NCBI GenBank assembly: GCA_021785515.1 | Contig: JAJYEX010000011.1 | Coordinates: forward strand, 1 to 63,992 | Reading direction: 5' to 3' | DNA: 63,992 nucleotides | Source: Pseudomonadota bacterium | Lineage (GTDB): Bacteria > Pseudomonadota > Gammaproteobacteria > Acidiferrobacterales > UBA6901 | Shown here: piece by piece, positions 56,616-63,992 of the stretch | Layout: the number at the start of each line of letters is the position of its first letter | How positions within the stretch are numbered: position 1 is the first letter of the stretch | Made by a program: the position numbers and the translations under genes | Notes under the pieces: model-generated | Database searches by the model: none | What the model was told of the DNA's origin: nothing | What the model saw: the letters and a program-made list of their open reading frames with translations, nothing else

Positions 56616-57593
56616 CTATTCGTCCGGACGCAGAAGGCCGTGTCCGTGATAAATTTCCGTAACCCGAGAACTCATCATGTGGTCCAGCAGCAGCCGGCCC
56701 CAGCGCCCGCCATCGCCGACCATGCCGGCATGGAAGCGGCTTGTGACATTCCAGGGACTGGAGTCAGGTTGCGGGTTGCGGCCGTCGAGCGCGACAATCT
56801 CGAAGAACTTGGGAAAGATGCGCGTATAGCGCAGGGCGAGATGGTAATAAAGTATGGCCACATCGGCCTGCCCCGAGGCGATCGCCTGTGGCGCCTCGCG
56901 GTGATGGATCGTCTGTCCGTGCAGGACCTGCCCGTCGGTACCGAGCAGCCTCGCGGCCATCGCGGCCGCATCGAGTTTCCTTATCCGGCATAGCTGCAGC
57001 AACGTATCTCGGTAGACCGCGTGGCTCGCCGCCTCGGTATGCGGATTGGAAATGAACAGTCGCACGTCGTCGCGGCACAGCGCGCCGATGTCGTGGACCA
57101 GCTTCGGGTTTCCTTTCCGTACCAGCAGCACGTTCCCGCGGCTGCGCATGAAGGGCGCATGGCTGACCGGGCGACCGGACCGGGCCAGCTGATCGAAGAA
57201 TTCGGGTGGGCTGATCAGGAGCTGGGGGGTCAGCGGCAGACGCAGGTTTGCAAGGCGCAGGGCACCGTGCTGCAGGATCTGCAGCAGCAGCGGGGGTGGC
57301 AGGGTGGCGTAGAATACCCCGCCGCTGTCTGGGTGAGCACCTGTGAACTCCTGCAGCGCCTGTCCAAGCGCCATGTGGTGATTGCCGTCCGACAGGACGG
57401 TCACGCCGGCCTGTACCGGGTCGCCGTGGAAATCGAGCGCGATGTTCGAGCCGGGATGGAACCACAGCGCGTCATCGGGTGCGGTCGGCCAGGGGATTTC
57501 AGGTGGCCACGAAAGCCGGTCTGCTGTCATGAATGTGCGCGCGGAATCCGTGGATGCCGGCGCGGGCGGTTTTTTGCGGGGCTGATCGTTCAT
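56616..57593 (-). CDS. Substrate-binding-fold (PBP2-like) protein without signal peptide
   Basis: 325 residues from the ATG at 57591-57593 (another in-frame ATG 21 residues later is possible). GNVLLVRKGNPKLVHDI, DVRLFISNPHTEAASHAVYRD and HHREAPQAIASGQADVAILYYHLAL follow the order of ModA/AcfC-type periplasmic binding proteins. There is no hydrophobic signal, only a Pro-rich start, so it may act in the cytoplasm as a sensor or ligand-binding partner. No ABC permease adjoins it. The ligand is unknown; an oxyanion is a guess from the ModA likeness. Confidence 0.65.
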   Translation of the reverse strand: MNDQPRKKPPAPASTDSARTFMTADRLSWPPEIPWPTAPDDALWFHPGSNIALDFHGDPVQAGVTVLSDGNHHMALGQALQEFTGAHPDSGGVFYATLPPPLLLQILQHGALRLANLRLPLTPQLLISPPEFFDQLARSGRPVSHAPFMRSRGNVLLVRKGNPKLVHDIGALCRDDVRLFISNPHTEAASHAVYRDTLLQLCRIRKLDAAAMAARLLGTDGQVLHGQTIHHREAPQAIASGQADVAILYYHLALRYTRIFPKFFEIVALDGRNPQPDSSPWNVTSRFHAGMVGDGGRWGRLLLDHMMSSRVTEIYHGHGLLRPDE

Positions 57594-57609
57594 CGCAGGC
57601 GCCCTGTGC

Positions 57610-57942
57610 TCAGCGCGATTTTGCGCGCAGGGCCTCATCGTTGAAAGCGCCATCGATCGCATGGATGATTTGCTCAAGCATGCGGAACCCGTCCACCGGC
57701 GCATCGTCTTTCATGTACTGAAGCCGCAAAGGTCCCAGGGCTGTGATGCTGGCGGCACGATCTACCGTCGATTCCTCGCCGGAGCAGTGGTTGCCTTCGG
57801 CTATACCCCGGATGATGGCACCAGCCAGCGCGTTGCCGTGCCGGTCAGCGAGCGCCTTGGTCAGCGTGTCTCCTGGCGGGCCATCGAGGATGTCGAAGGC
57901 GGTGTTCCGGTCCAGATACTGCAGCAGCTCAGCAAGCGTCAT
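57610..57942 (-). CDS. Hypothetical 110-residue protein
   Basis: A soluble, acidic protein beginning MTLAELLQYLDRNTAFDILD, predicted mostly helical, with a single Cys near 53. GGTGGG precedes the ATG. It lies 16 bases ahead of the binding-fold gene on the same strand, so the two are probably co-transcribed. I recognise no family. Confidence 0.55.
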   Translation of the reverse strand: MTLAELLQYLDRNTAFDILDGPPGDTLTKALADRHGNALAGAIIRGIAEGNHCSGEESTVDRAASITALGPLRLQYMKDDAPVDGFRMLEQIIHAIDGAFNDEALRAKSR

Positions 57943-58154
57943 GGTCCCACCATCGGTGTGCCTGAGTGAGTTCGCGCAGGGCGGTACAGTGACCTGCCGT
58001 GTCCCGGCGCTATCCGGTTATTCCTAATGATACTCGAGTTCGCAGCGACCCGTGATGGCGCCTCCCTGTGCCCCGATCGGCCTGCCGGGACCCTCTGGCG
58101 GTGGTCACCGATCCGGGGGGGGCCATACCGTCGCGCCCAGGGGCAGCCGACATT

Positions 58155-58169
58155 TTTGCATTTCTTTAC
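58155..58169. promoter_or_regulatory. CpxR-box-like element
   Basis: Plus strand TTTGC-ATTTC-TTTAC; on the minus strand this is GTAAA-N5-GCAAA, one mismatch from the CpxR consensus GTAAA-N5-GTAAA. It lies about 130 bases before a gene of the CpxP/Spy family. The rest of the 358-base gap 57943-58300 shows no gene. Confidence 0.4.
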
Positions 58170-58250
58170 CAGATTTTGCCCGGTCTCGACGCAAGCTTGC
58201 GGACACTATGGCCATAATCTGCGGCACAGGAGCCCGATGTCCTGCAACTG

Positions 58251-58270
58251 CCGGCCGCAGCGGCCGGTTT
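58251..58270 (+). terminator. GC hairpin before the Spy-like gene
   Basis: CCGGCCG-CAG-CGGCCGG followed by TTT, 31 bases ahead of the GTG. With a short T-run it could attenuate the transcript or simply structure the leader. Confidence 0.35.
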
Positions 58271-58300
58271 CAACCCCGGATTTCCCAAAGGAGACCAAGC

Positions 58301-58762
58301 GTGAACCGACGTCATCTCATCATTGCCTCAGCCCTGGTTGTCGGCGTGGCCACCACCAGTTTAAACGCAGCCCTCGCAGCAAATATGCCCGGTTGCGGGT
58401 TCCGGTTATCCGGGCCCCCGGGCATGATGCACCGGCATGGTCCGTGGCACCACGGATTTCTGCGCGGTCTGGATCTCAGCCGCGTGCAACGCGACCGCAT
58501 TTTTCAGATCTTCTACGCCATAGAGCCGGCAATGCGGCAAAAACGGCTGGCGCTTCGGCACGATCGCAGGCAGTTGGCGACGGCGGCGATGTCCGATCCA
58601 TATGATGCCCGTCTGGTCCAAGTGCTGGCCAAGGCGCTCGCCAAAACGCAGGAGGACCTGACCGTGATCCGCAGCCAGGCGATCAACCGTGCCTACCGTG
58701 TACTCACTCCGCAGCAGCGGGCGGAGCTTGCGCGCTGGCGACAGGACCATGAACGGCACTAA
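58301..58762 (+). CDS. Periplasmic Spy/CpxP-like (LTXXQ) protein
   Basis: 153 residues from a GTG with AAAGGAG ending seven bases ahead; the longer frame upstream is rejected. The signal peptide is RRHLIIASALVVGVATTSLN to about ALA. The mature part is His/Met-rich at its start, then helical with LDLSRVQRDRIFQIF and VLTPQQRAEL, the LTxxQ motif of the Spy/CpxP family. These periplasmic dimers act as chaperones or as inhibitors of the CpxA sensor, and related proteins bind metals. No cpxAR genes lie nearby. Confidence 0.8.
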   Translation: MNRRHLIIASALVVGVATTSLNAALAANMPGCGFRLSGPPGMMHRHGPWHHGFLRGLDLSRVQRDRIFQIFYAIEPAMRQKRLALRHDRRQLATAAMSDPYDARLVQVLAKALAKTQEDLTVIRSQAINRAYRVLTPQQRAELARWRQDHERH

Positions 58763-58931
58763 GGACTGTTTCGTGTTGCCGTCCGCCGGCCGAGACAGTC
58801 CAGCTCGACTGGAGCGAATCACCAGTCGGGGCTTCCGTCGGCGTTCATATTGCAGAGCCTTTCCTGGCACGCGCGGCGGCGGATCGCATTGACACACCTT
58901 TACGCAATGTGTCGCAAACACCATACGGCGC

Positions 58932-58945
58932 TTGATTTGCGTCAA
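58932..58945 (+). promoter_or_regulatory. FNR/ANR-type box before the efflux operon
   Basis: TTGAT-TTGC-GTCAA matches the FNR/ANR/DNR consensus TTGAT-N4-(A/G)TCAA fully. A -10-like TATGGT at 58968-58973 puts the box centre (58938.5) at about -41.5, the class II activator position. The gap 58763-59122 holds no gene otherwise. Confidence 0.6.
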
Positions 58946-59122
58946 AGCTGGTCTGCCGTCGCCGTCGTATGGTGCCAGCATGACGCGCAGGTTGTCAGGC
59001 AAGCATAATTATCCAGCTGCGGATCGGGGGCACAGCGTGAAAGGTGTTTGTCTGCGCCCGGATCCGCAGAGACGGGCGACGCGCTGGGCTGACGCAGCGG
59101 TAACCGGCGGTAATACGCAGCC

Positions 59123-60652
59123 ATGAGGTGGCGTCGGCAGATTTGGCGAGCAGGATTGTACGCGGTCTGGGCCGGGCTCGCGGCCTGCAGTCTTGAGCCG
59201 CCGCTGCGTCTGCCGCAGATCGCATCCGGTCCCGGCTATACGGCTGGGGCACCACCGCAGCGTACCGGGGGTGTTCGGGTGTCGGGCGGCCAGGCCCAGA
59301 CGTTTGTGTACGGTCGCAACCTATCCCAGAAGTGGTGGGAGCTGTTTCATTCCCGGAAGCTCGATGCGGCTGTCAGGCGGGCGCTGCGTGACAGTCCCGG
59401 CATTGCCGCGGCCCAGGCGCAGCTGCGGCAGGCGAGGGCCAGCATGGAGGCCAGCGCCGGGATCTTTTATCCGCAGGTCGGCGCAACCCTGGGCGCGTCG
59501 AGGCAGAAAGTTTCTGGCGCAACCCTCGGCGGCCGAATCCCGGGATATACCTATTCCCTGTTCACCGGTGGTGTGAATGTCACATACTATCCCGACATCT
59601 TTGGACTTAACCGGCTTATTTACCGCGGCAGTCGCGCCCAGGTCGAGTATCAGCGCTACGAACTGGCTGCCGCCCGCCTGACCCTGAGCGGCAACGTGGT
59701 CAATGCCGCAATCGCCGAGGCAGCGACCGGAGCCCAGATTACCGCAACGCAGGACATCATTGCGCGTGAGCGCGAACTGCTTGCGCTCGTGCAGGTGCAG
59801 TACCGCAGCGGCGCATCGCCATATGCCAGCGTGCTCGCCCAGCGGGCGCAGCTGTTCGCCGAGGAGGCAACATTGCCGCCGCTGCAGCAGCAGCGCGCCG
59901 TGTACCGGCACCTGTTGGCTATCCTCAGCGGTGAAGCCCCAGACCGCCGGCACTCGCCACCGTTCGTGCTCGATGGCCTGGTTCTGCCGCAGAATATCCC
60001 CGTTTCGCTGCCATCGACCTTGCTGCGCCATCGCCCGGACATTCAGGCAGCAGTGCAGCAGATGCGCTACGCTCTGGCACAGATCGGTGTCGCCAAAGCC
60101 CAGTTCTATCCGCTTGTTACCCTGTCGGCTTCCGCAGGAACCAGCAGTCCGACCACGGGTGCCTATTTCGATTCATCCAGCAGCGTATGGGGTATCGCAG
60201 CCTCCCTGGCCCAGCCGATCTTTGAAGGTGGACGGCTCAAGGCGCAGGAGCGGGGGGCCTATGCGGCATACGACACCACGCTGGCGGTCTACAAGTCGAC
60301 TGTGCTGGCGGCGTTTCAGCAGGTTGCCGATGCGCTGCGTGCGCTGGAACATGATGCAGCGGCCGTGCAGGCCCAGTCCCGGGCGCTGCGCACCGCGCGC
60401 CAGGAGCTGAAGATCACCGGGGCCGGCTACCGTGCAGGCAGTAACGACTATCTTGCGTTGTTGAGCGCCGAGGTCGCCTTCCAGAACGCGCGCATTGCTG
60501 CGGTACGGGCGGTGGCGCAGCGCTACCAGGACACGGCGGCGCTGTTTGTAGCGCTGGGAGGATACTGGCAGCAAGGCAGAACTGATGAAGTTTCGAGCGC
60601 ATCGCATCAAGGGGCCACGGCGCGCAGTACCAGGACAGGAAAGTCGCCCTGA
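59123..60652 (+). CDS. NodT-family outer-membrane efflux lipoprotein
   Basis: 509 residues with lipobox LAAC (Cys22). Two OEP/TolC repeats follow (about 68-260 and 285-480), with KWWELFHSRKLDAAVRRAL, SLPSTLLRHRPDIQAAVQQM and SLAQPIFEGGRLKAQ as landmarks. It forms the outer-membrane duct of a tripartite pump. It starts an operon with a permease, an ATPase and a membrane-fusion protein, and overlaps the permease by one base. A 28-residue hydrophilic C-terminal tail is longer than usual. Confidence 0.9.
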   Translation: MRWRRQIWRAGLYAVWAGLAACSLEPPLRLPQIASGPGYTAGAPPQRTGGVRVSGGQAQTFVYGRNLSQKWWELFHSRKLDAAVRRALRDSPGIAAAQAQLRQARASMEASAGIFYPQVGATLGASRQKVSGATLGGRIPGYTYSLFTGGVNVTYYPDIFGLNRLIYRGSRAQVEYQRYELAAARLTLSGNVVNAAIAEAATGAQITATQDIIARERELLALVQVQYRSGASPYASVLAQRAQLFAEEATLPPLQQQRAVYRHLLAILSGEAPDRRHSPPFVLDGLVLPQNIPVSLPSTLLRHRPDIQAAVQQMRYALAQIGVAKAQFYPLVTLSASAGTSSPTTGAYFDSSSSVWGIAASLAQPIFEGGRLKAQERGAYAAYDTTLAVYKSTVLAAFQQVADALRALEHDAAAVQAQSRALRTARQELKITGAGYRAGSNDYLALLSAEVAFQNARIAAVRAVAQRYQDTAALFVALGGYWQQGRTDEVSSASHQGATARSTRTGKSP

Positions 60653-61788
60653 TGAACGGGCGACTGCGTCTTGCGCTCAAGCTGCTGCTCAGCGATCGTG
60701 GCAAGTTCGCCACGCTGGTGATCGGAATCACGTTCTCGGTCTTTCTCATGATGCTGATGACGTCGATGTTCTTCGGGATCATCCAGCACTCGGCGGCCAA
60801 CATCATCAATGTCGGTGCCAAGATGTGGGTGATGGATCCGGACGTACAGACGCCGCAAAACGCCATTCCCATGCCGGACTATGTGCTGGATGCGGTGCGG
60901 AGTATCCCCGGCGTGGAATACGCGATGCCTCTGTACGTGGGTTCTGGCCTGGTTCATCTCAACAATGGCAGCTATCAGGCGGCCACGGTCGTTGGTCTCG
61001 ATGACGCGACGCTCTTCGGGCGCCCGAACCTGATTCAAGGCAAGATAGTGGATATTTACAGAAACGATGGCTTCATCGTCGTGGATGACGGCAACTACGC
61101 GAAGCTCGACAGCCCGAAGATTGGTACGACTTTCGAAATCAACGATCACCGCGGAGTCATTACCGGTATCGCGCGAGTGTCCATCGGTGGACTGTTCGGC
61201 CTGCCCACCCTGTATACCACCTACACGCGGGCGACGCAGGATCTGCCGTCCACACGCTACCTGACGTCCTTTATCCTGGTGCAGCCGAAGTCCGACGGCG
61301 ATGTCGGGCCCATCGAGGGGGCGGTGAAGAAGCTCGGCTATCTCGCTGTCACAGACCAACAGTTTGTGCAGCGCAATGACCGGTTCTACGAATTCCAGAC
61401 TGCGCTCGGAACCAACATCCTGATCATGACGCTCATCAGCTTTATCGTGGGGCTGTCCATAGCCGGCGAGACTTTCTACATGTTCGTCCTGGACAATCTA
61501 GAGCGCTTCGGGGCGCTGAAAGCCATAGGCGCCAAGGGCGGGGAACTGGTGCAGATGATCTTCTTTCAGTCTCTGGTGGTCGGATTTCTCGGCTTCGGTT
61601 TGGGCGTGTTGCTGTCCTCGGCACTGATTGCCTTCGGCAAGTTCCGGATTCCCAACTACGCGGCGGTCATCACCTACCAGAATCTGCTCCTGGCGCTCGG
61701 CATGGTCCTGGTCATCTCCGTGTTCTCGGCCTATCTCGGCATCCGGAAAGTCATCCGCATCGATCCGTTCAGCGTGTTCCGGGGCTGA
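60652..61788 (+). CDS. FtsX/MacB-type ABC transporter permease (DevC-like)
   Basis: 378 residues. One N-terminal helix (about 18-40), a large extracytoplasmic domain and three C-terminal helices (about 262-284, 308-330, 345-368) make up the FtsX/MacB fold. ERFGALKAIGAKGGELVQMI is the coupling segment; IDPFSVFRG ends it. The four-gene layout with HlyD and TolC partners resembles DevBCA/MacAB exporters for glycolipids, peptides or drugs. Confidence 0.87.
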   Translation: MNGRLRLALKLLLSDRGKFATLVIGITFSVFLMMLMTSMFFGIIQHSAANIINVGAKMWVMDPDVQTPQNAIPMPDYVLDAVRSIPGVEYAMPLYVGSGLVHLNNGSYQAATVVGLDDATLFGRPNLIQGKIVDIYRNDGFIVVDDGNYAKLDSPKIGTTFEINDHRGVITGIARVSIGGLFGLPTLYTTYTRATQDLPSTRYLTSFILVQPKSDGDVGPIEGAVKKLGYLAVTDQQFVQRNDRFYEFQTALGTNILIMTLISFIVGLSIAGETFYMFVLDNLERFGALKAIGAKGGELVQMIFFQSLVVGFLGFGLGVLLSSALIAFGKFRIPNYAAVITYQNLLLALGMVLVISVFSAYLGIRKVIRIDPFSVFRG

Positions 61789-61789
61789 C

Positions 61790-62473
61790 ATGATTGTGGA
61801 TGTGCAGAAGGTGACTAAGTGGTTCGGAGACGAACCGGCCCGTACCTACGCGCTGCGGGACGTAAGTTTCGATGTGGACTTTGGTGAAATGCTCTATATC
61901 GTGGGTCCATCCGGATCCGGCAAGACCACTCTGCTCAGCGTCATCTCCGGAATTCTCCGTCCCAACGCGGGTAGCGTAATCGTCGACGGCAAGGATATCT
62001 GGACCCTGGACAGTGACGCGCTGGCGGACTTCCGGCTGCACGAGGTCGGCTTCGTCTTTCAGGACTACCATCTCTTTCCGCGGCTTACGGTCGTCGAGAA
62101 CATAGCCGTGCCGCTCATTTTGCGACGCGTAGATTGGGATGACAGCCTGCAGAAGGCGCGCACTGTTTTGGGGGTCGTGGGGCTCGAGGACAAGGCCGAT
62201 CTGCCGCCGCAAAAGCTAAGCGGTGGCGAGCAGCAGCGGGTGGCAATAGCCCGGGCCATCGTAGCGGAGCCGGACCTGCTGATCCTCGACGAGCCTACCG
62301 CATCCCTTGACGGGGATACCGGCAAGAAGATTCTGGCGTTCGTTAAGAGCAACATTCTGAATGAACGGCGGGCCATCATCGTTGTTACGCACGATGAACG
62401 GATCTACGAATACGCCTCGCGTATCGTTCATATGGAAGATGGGCGCGTTACTGACCATACGGGAGTCGGCTAA
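61790..62473 (+). CDS. ABC transporter ATP-binding protein (LolD/MacB/DevA type)
   Basis: 227 residues from the ATG at 61790, which overlaps no signal of the longer frame. Walker A is GPSGSGKTT near residue 39, the Q-loop is FQDYHLFPRL, the signature is LSGGEQQRVAIARAI, Walker B is LLILDEPTASLD and the switch His is in VVTHDER. It powers the adjacent permease. Overlaps the next gene by one base. Confidence 0.95.
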   Translation: MIVDVQKVTKWFGDEPARTYALRDVSFDVDFGEMLYIVGPSGSGKTTLLSVISGILRPNAGSVIVDGKDIWTLDSDALADFRLHEVGFVFQDYHLFPRLTVVENIAVPLILRRVDWDDSLQKARTVLGVVGLEDKADLPPQKLSGGEQQRVAIARAIVAEPDLLILDEPTASLDGDTGKKILAFVKSNILNERRAIIVVTHDERIYEYASRIVHMEDGRVTDHTGVG

Positions 62474-63405
62474 TGAAGCACAGGATCCTATTCGCAGTGG
62501 CTTTCCTCGGGATTATCGTCGGGCTGGCAAGCGCCTACTTCTACCAGCAGAAGCTGCCGGTGCATGCCCCCCTGGCACCCAGTCGCGATCCGTATACCGA
62601 CGGCATTTATGCCGAAGGCATAATCCAGAGCCCTCAGAAAAGCGGCGAGAACATCAACATCTATCCGGACGTTGCCGGTACCGTTACACACATATTCGTG
62701 CAGGACGGCCAGACCGTGGATCGGGGCGCGCCGCTGCTGGCGATCGATGATTCCGTGCAAAAGGAGATCGTGGCCGAGGATCGGGCCAAAATCGGTGCGG
62801 CGCAGGCCGCTCTCGTCTATCAGCGCGATCAGCTGGCGATCTTCGAAAAAGAGATTGCCATCGACCCCAGGGCTGTGAGTCGGATGACACTGGTGAGCGC
62901 CCGGGACAATGTGCTCGTGGCCAGGCAGAATCTCAAAGTAGCAGTCAGCACCCATGCTGCAGACCGGGCCCTGCTCGAGAAGTATCTGGTGCGCGCCCTT
63001 GTTCCGGGTACGGTGCTGCGGGTGTGGGTTGGAGTGGGCGGCTACGTTTCGGCGCAAGGTGTCTACGGCACCTATTCACAGGGCATGGACCCCGTGATAA
63101 CCATGGGAAGAGGAAGCGCTTATTTGCAGGTGCAATGCTACCTCGATGAAATTCTCGTGCCGCGGTTGCCGCCGGCCCGGGACATAGCCGCGAAGATGTT
63201 TGTCCGGGGCGCCAATCATGTCAGCATTCCGCTGCGCTTTGTCAGGATACTGCCCTACGTGATCCCGAAGATCGAGCTATCGGACCAGAGAACGGAGAAG
63301 GTGGACGTGCGGGTGTTGCCGGTCATCTTCCAGTTTCAGGTCCCGAAGAACGTCAATCTGTACCCAGGCGAACTGGTGGATGTCTATATAGGAACGAAAA
63401 CCTGA
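62473..63405 (+). CDS. HlyD-family membrane-fusion protein
   Basis: 310 residues with an N-terminal anchor (about 5-24), the lipoyl half-motif NIYPDVAGTVTHIFVQDGQTVDRGAPLLAID, a short coiled-coil hairpin (about 95-165) and LVRALVPGTVLRVWVGVGGYV as the second lipoyl half. It bridges the permease to the NodT duct. The beta-barrel domain includes YLQVQCYLDEILV. Last gene of the operon. Confidence 0.88.
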   Translation: MKHRILFAVAFLGIIVGLASAYFYQQKLPVHAPLAPSRDPYTDGIYAEGIIQSPQKSGENINIYPDVAGTVTHIFVQDGQTVDRGAPLLAIDDSVQKEIVAEDRAKIGAAQAALVYQRDQLAIFEKEIAIDPRAVSRMTLVSARDNVLVARQNLKVAVSTHAADRALLEKYLVRALVPGTVLRVWVGVGGYVSAQGVYGTYSQGMDPVITMGRGSAYLQVQCYLDEILVPRLPPARDIAAKMFVRGANHVSIPLRFVRILPYVIPKIELSDQRTEKVDVRVLPVIFQFQVPKNVNLYPGELVDVYIGTKT

Positions 63406-63526
63406 ATACAAACCGCCTGCTTGGGTGTGGTGCGCCGCAACGGGCCAATGCCGATCTCCGGAGGTATCGTGATGCCGTCCGCAGTCCCGGCGCGGATTTC
63501 GCCGGGCTTGGCATGAATCGTTGAAA

Positions 63527-63751
63527 TCAGGCTTCGAGCGGACGCACCCGGGCGATCATCGCATTCCAGGCCTCGACCGCTGCGGCGATGGCCCCGGCCT
63601 CGTCGTAACCCTCCGTCGGAATGGCCGGACCGATCTGTCCGCACACCGGACAGACCACGCGGTAGACGATCTCTTCGCGCCCGCTTTCAGTGCGGCGGGT
63701 TTCGCGGCGCACATCGGCTTCAGCGCCACAGGTACAGTGTCGGGTTCGCAT
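63527..63751 (-). CDS. Lar-like zinc-ribbon protein
   Basis: 74 residues with a Cys pair CTCG near the start, a second pair in VCPVCGQIGP near 35, and the tail EAGAIAAAVEAWNAM. This matches the restriction-alleviation (Lar) family, usually phage- or element-borne zinc ribbons. No ribosome site is clear. Small size lowers certainty. Confidence 0.6.
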   Translation of the reverse strand: MRTRHCTCGAEADVRRETRRTESGREEIVYRVVCPVCGQIGPAIPTEGYDEAGAIAAAVEAWNAMIARVRPLEA

Positions 63752-63849
63752 GGCTGCGGGGCGGTTACCGGATCTGACAATCGGGACGGGTAGTGTACTG
63801 TACCGGGCGGCCAGCGTGAATCAGCGCCGACTTTTTGCCGCCATAGCGC

Positions 63850-63992
63850 TCACGACTGCGGGTGTTCCCGCACCCTCCTCACCGCCCTCAGCTGGGCCAC
63901 CGCCTGGGCGAGTTCGGCCTGGGCCCGGGCGTAGTCGAGGTCGGACTGGCGGTGTTTCATCGCCTCCTCGGCAGCGGCCTTGGCCTTGAGGG
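63850..63992 (-). CDS. atpC: ATP synthase epsilon subunit, C-terminal fragment
   Basis: The last 46 codons of a gene that continues past the right edge. The reading [20 protein letters not shown] followed by [17 protein letters not shown] is the two-helix C-terminal domain of F1 epsilon, which regulates ATP hydrolysis. The stop lies at 63850-63852. atpC is normally the last gene of the atp operon, so that operon should lie to the right on this strand. Confidence 0.85.
   Translation of the reverse strand, partial: LKAKAAAEEAMKHRQSDLDYARAQAELAQAVAQLRAVRRVREHPQS

Noticed and set aside
63690-63989. 99-codon plus-strand ORF at the right edge
   Set aside because: It is the antisense shadow of the Lar-like gene and atpC.
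1-63992. tRNA, rRNA or CRISPR array
   Set aside because: I scanned intergenic regions for TpsiC-like GGTTCGAAT/C segments and evenly spaced repeats and found none.

Overview
The window reads as chromosomal DNA of a GC-rich gammaproteobacterium. Three clusters point that way: sdhCDAB followed by sdhE; rpoE-rseA-rseB upstream of lepA-lepB-DUF4845-rnc-era-recO-pdxJ-acpS; and YggX, ErpA and osmoregulated-glucan genes. An XrtA-type exopolysaccharide module plus a chromosomal kdp locus would suit an environmental Chromatiales/Acidiferrobacterales-like lineage, but the exact lineage is inference.

Layout. 1-200: end of an IS21-family element running off the left edge. 309-1196 (-): membrane J-domain protein. 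2026-7629 (+): five-gene exopolysaccharide export block of the XrtA/PEP-CTERM-associated type (export lipoprotein, chain-length protein, CpsD/BY-kinase-like ATPase, outer-membrane barrel, ExeA-like ATPase). 7630-17842: a sparse, rearranged zone. It holds fossils of an IS5-type and an IS110-type transposase, two family-2 glycosyltransferases, and two beta-helix proteins that share a 1,440-bp core with no difference found but have different ends. 17843-21476: sugar-nucleotide genes (UDP-glucuronate 4-epimerase type, TviB-type UDP-GlcNAc dehydrogenase, another extended SDR epimerase). No exosortase, flippase or polymerase is visible.

21553-26677: succinate dehydrogenase operon with its flavinylation factor, convergent with nadB. 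26826-35929: envelope-stress sigma-E operon with a good sigma-E promoter, then the lepA-to-acpS housekeeping operon. 35939-38001: YggX, ErpA and an ATP-grasp enzyme. 38012-46524: kdpFABC-kdpDE with a small leader ORF and a direct-repeat KdpE-like operator. 46697-51686: pgpA and an inverted-order opgH-opgG pair whose OpgG looks like a lipoprotein with a coiled coil.

51719-57942: an unusual cluster of a DUF3604 protein, a DASS/SLC13 anion transporter, a divergent Crp/Fnr regulator, a substrate-binding-fold protein without signal peptide, and a 110-aa unknown. 58301-63405: a Spy/CpxP-like periplasmic protein and a four-gene NodT/FtsX-permease/ATPase/HlyD export system preceded by an FNR/ANR-type box. 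63527-63992 (-): Lar-like zinc-ribbon protein and the C-terminus of atpC.

Main themes are envelope and surface: polysaccharide export and sugar precursors, osmoadaptation (glucans, K+ uptake), envelope stress (RpoE, Spy-like) and efflux. The most unusual signals are the beta-helix gene pair, a BY-kinase-like protein without its Walker A lysine, the reversed OpgH/OpgG pair and the DUF3604/DASS/Crp cluster. No tRNA, rRNA or CRISPR array was found.
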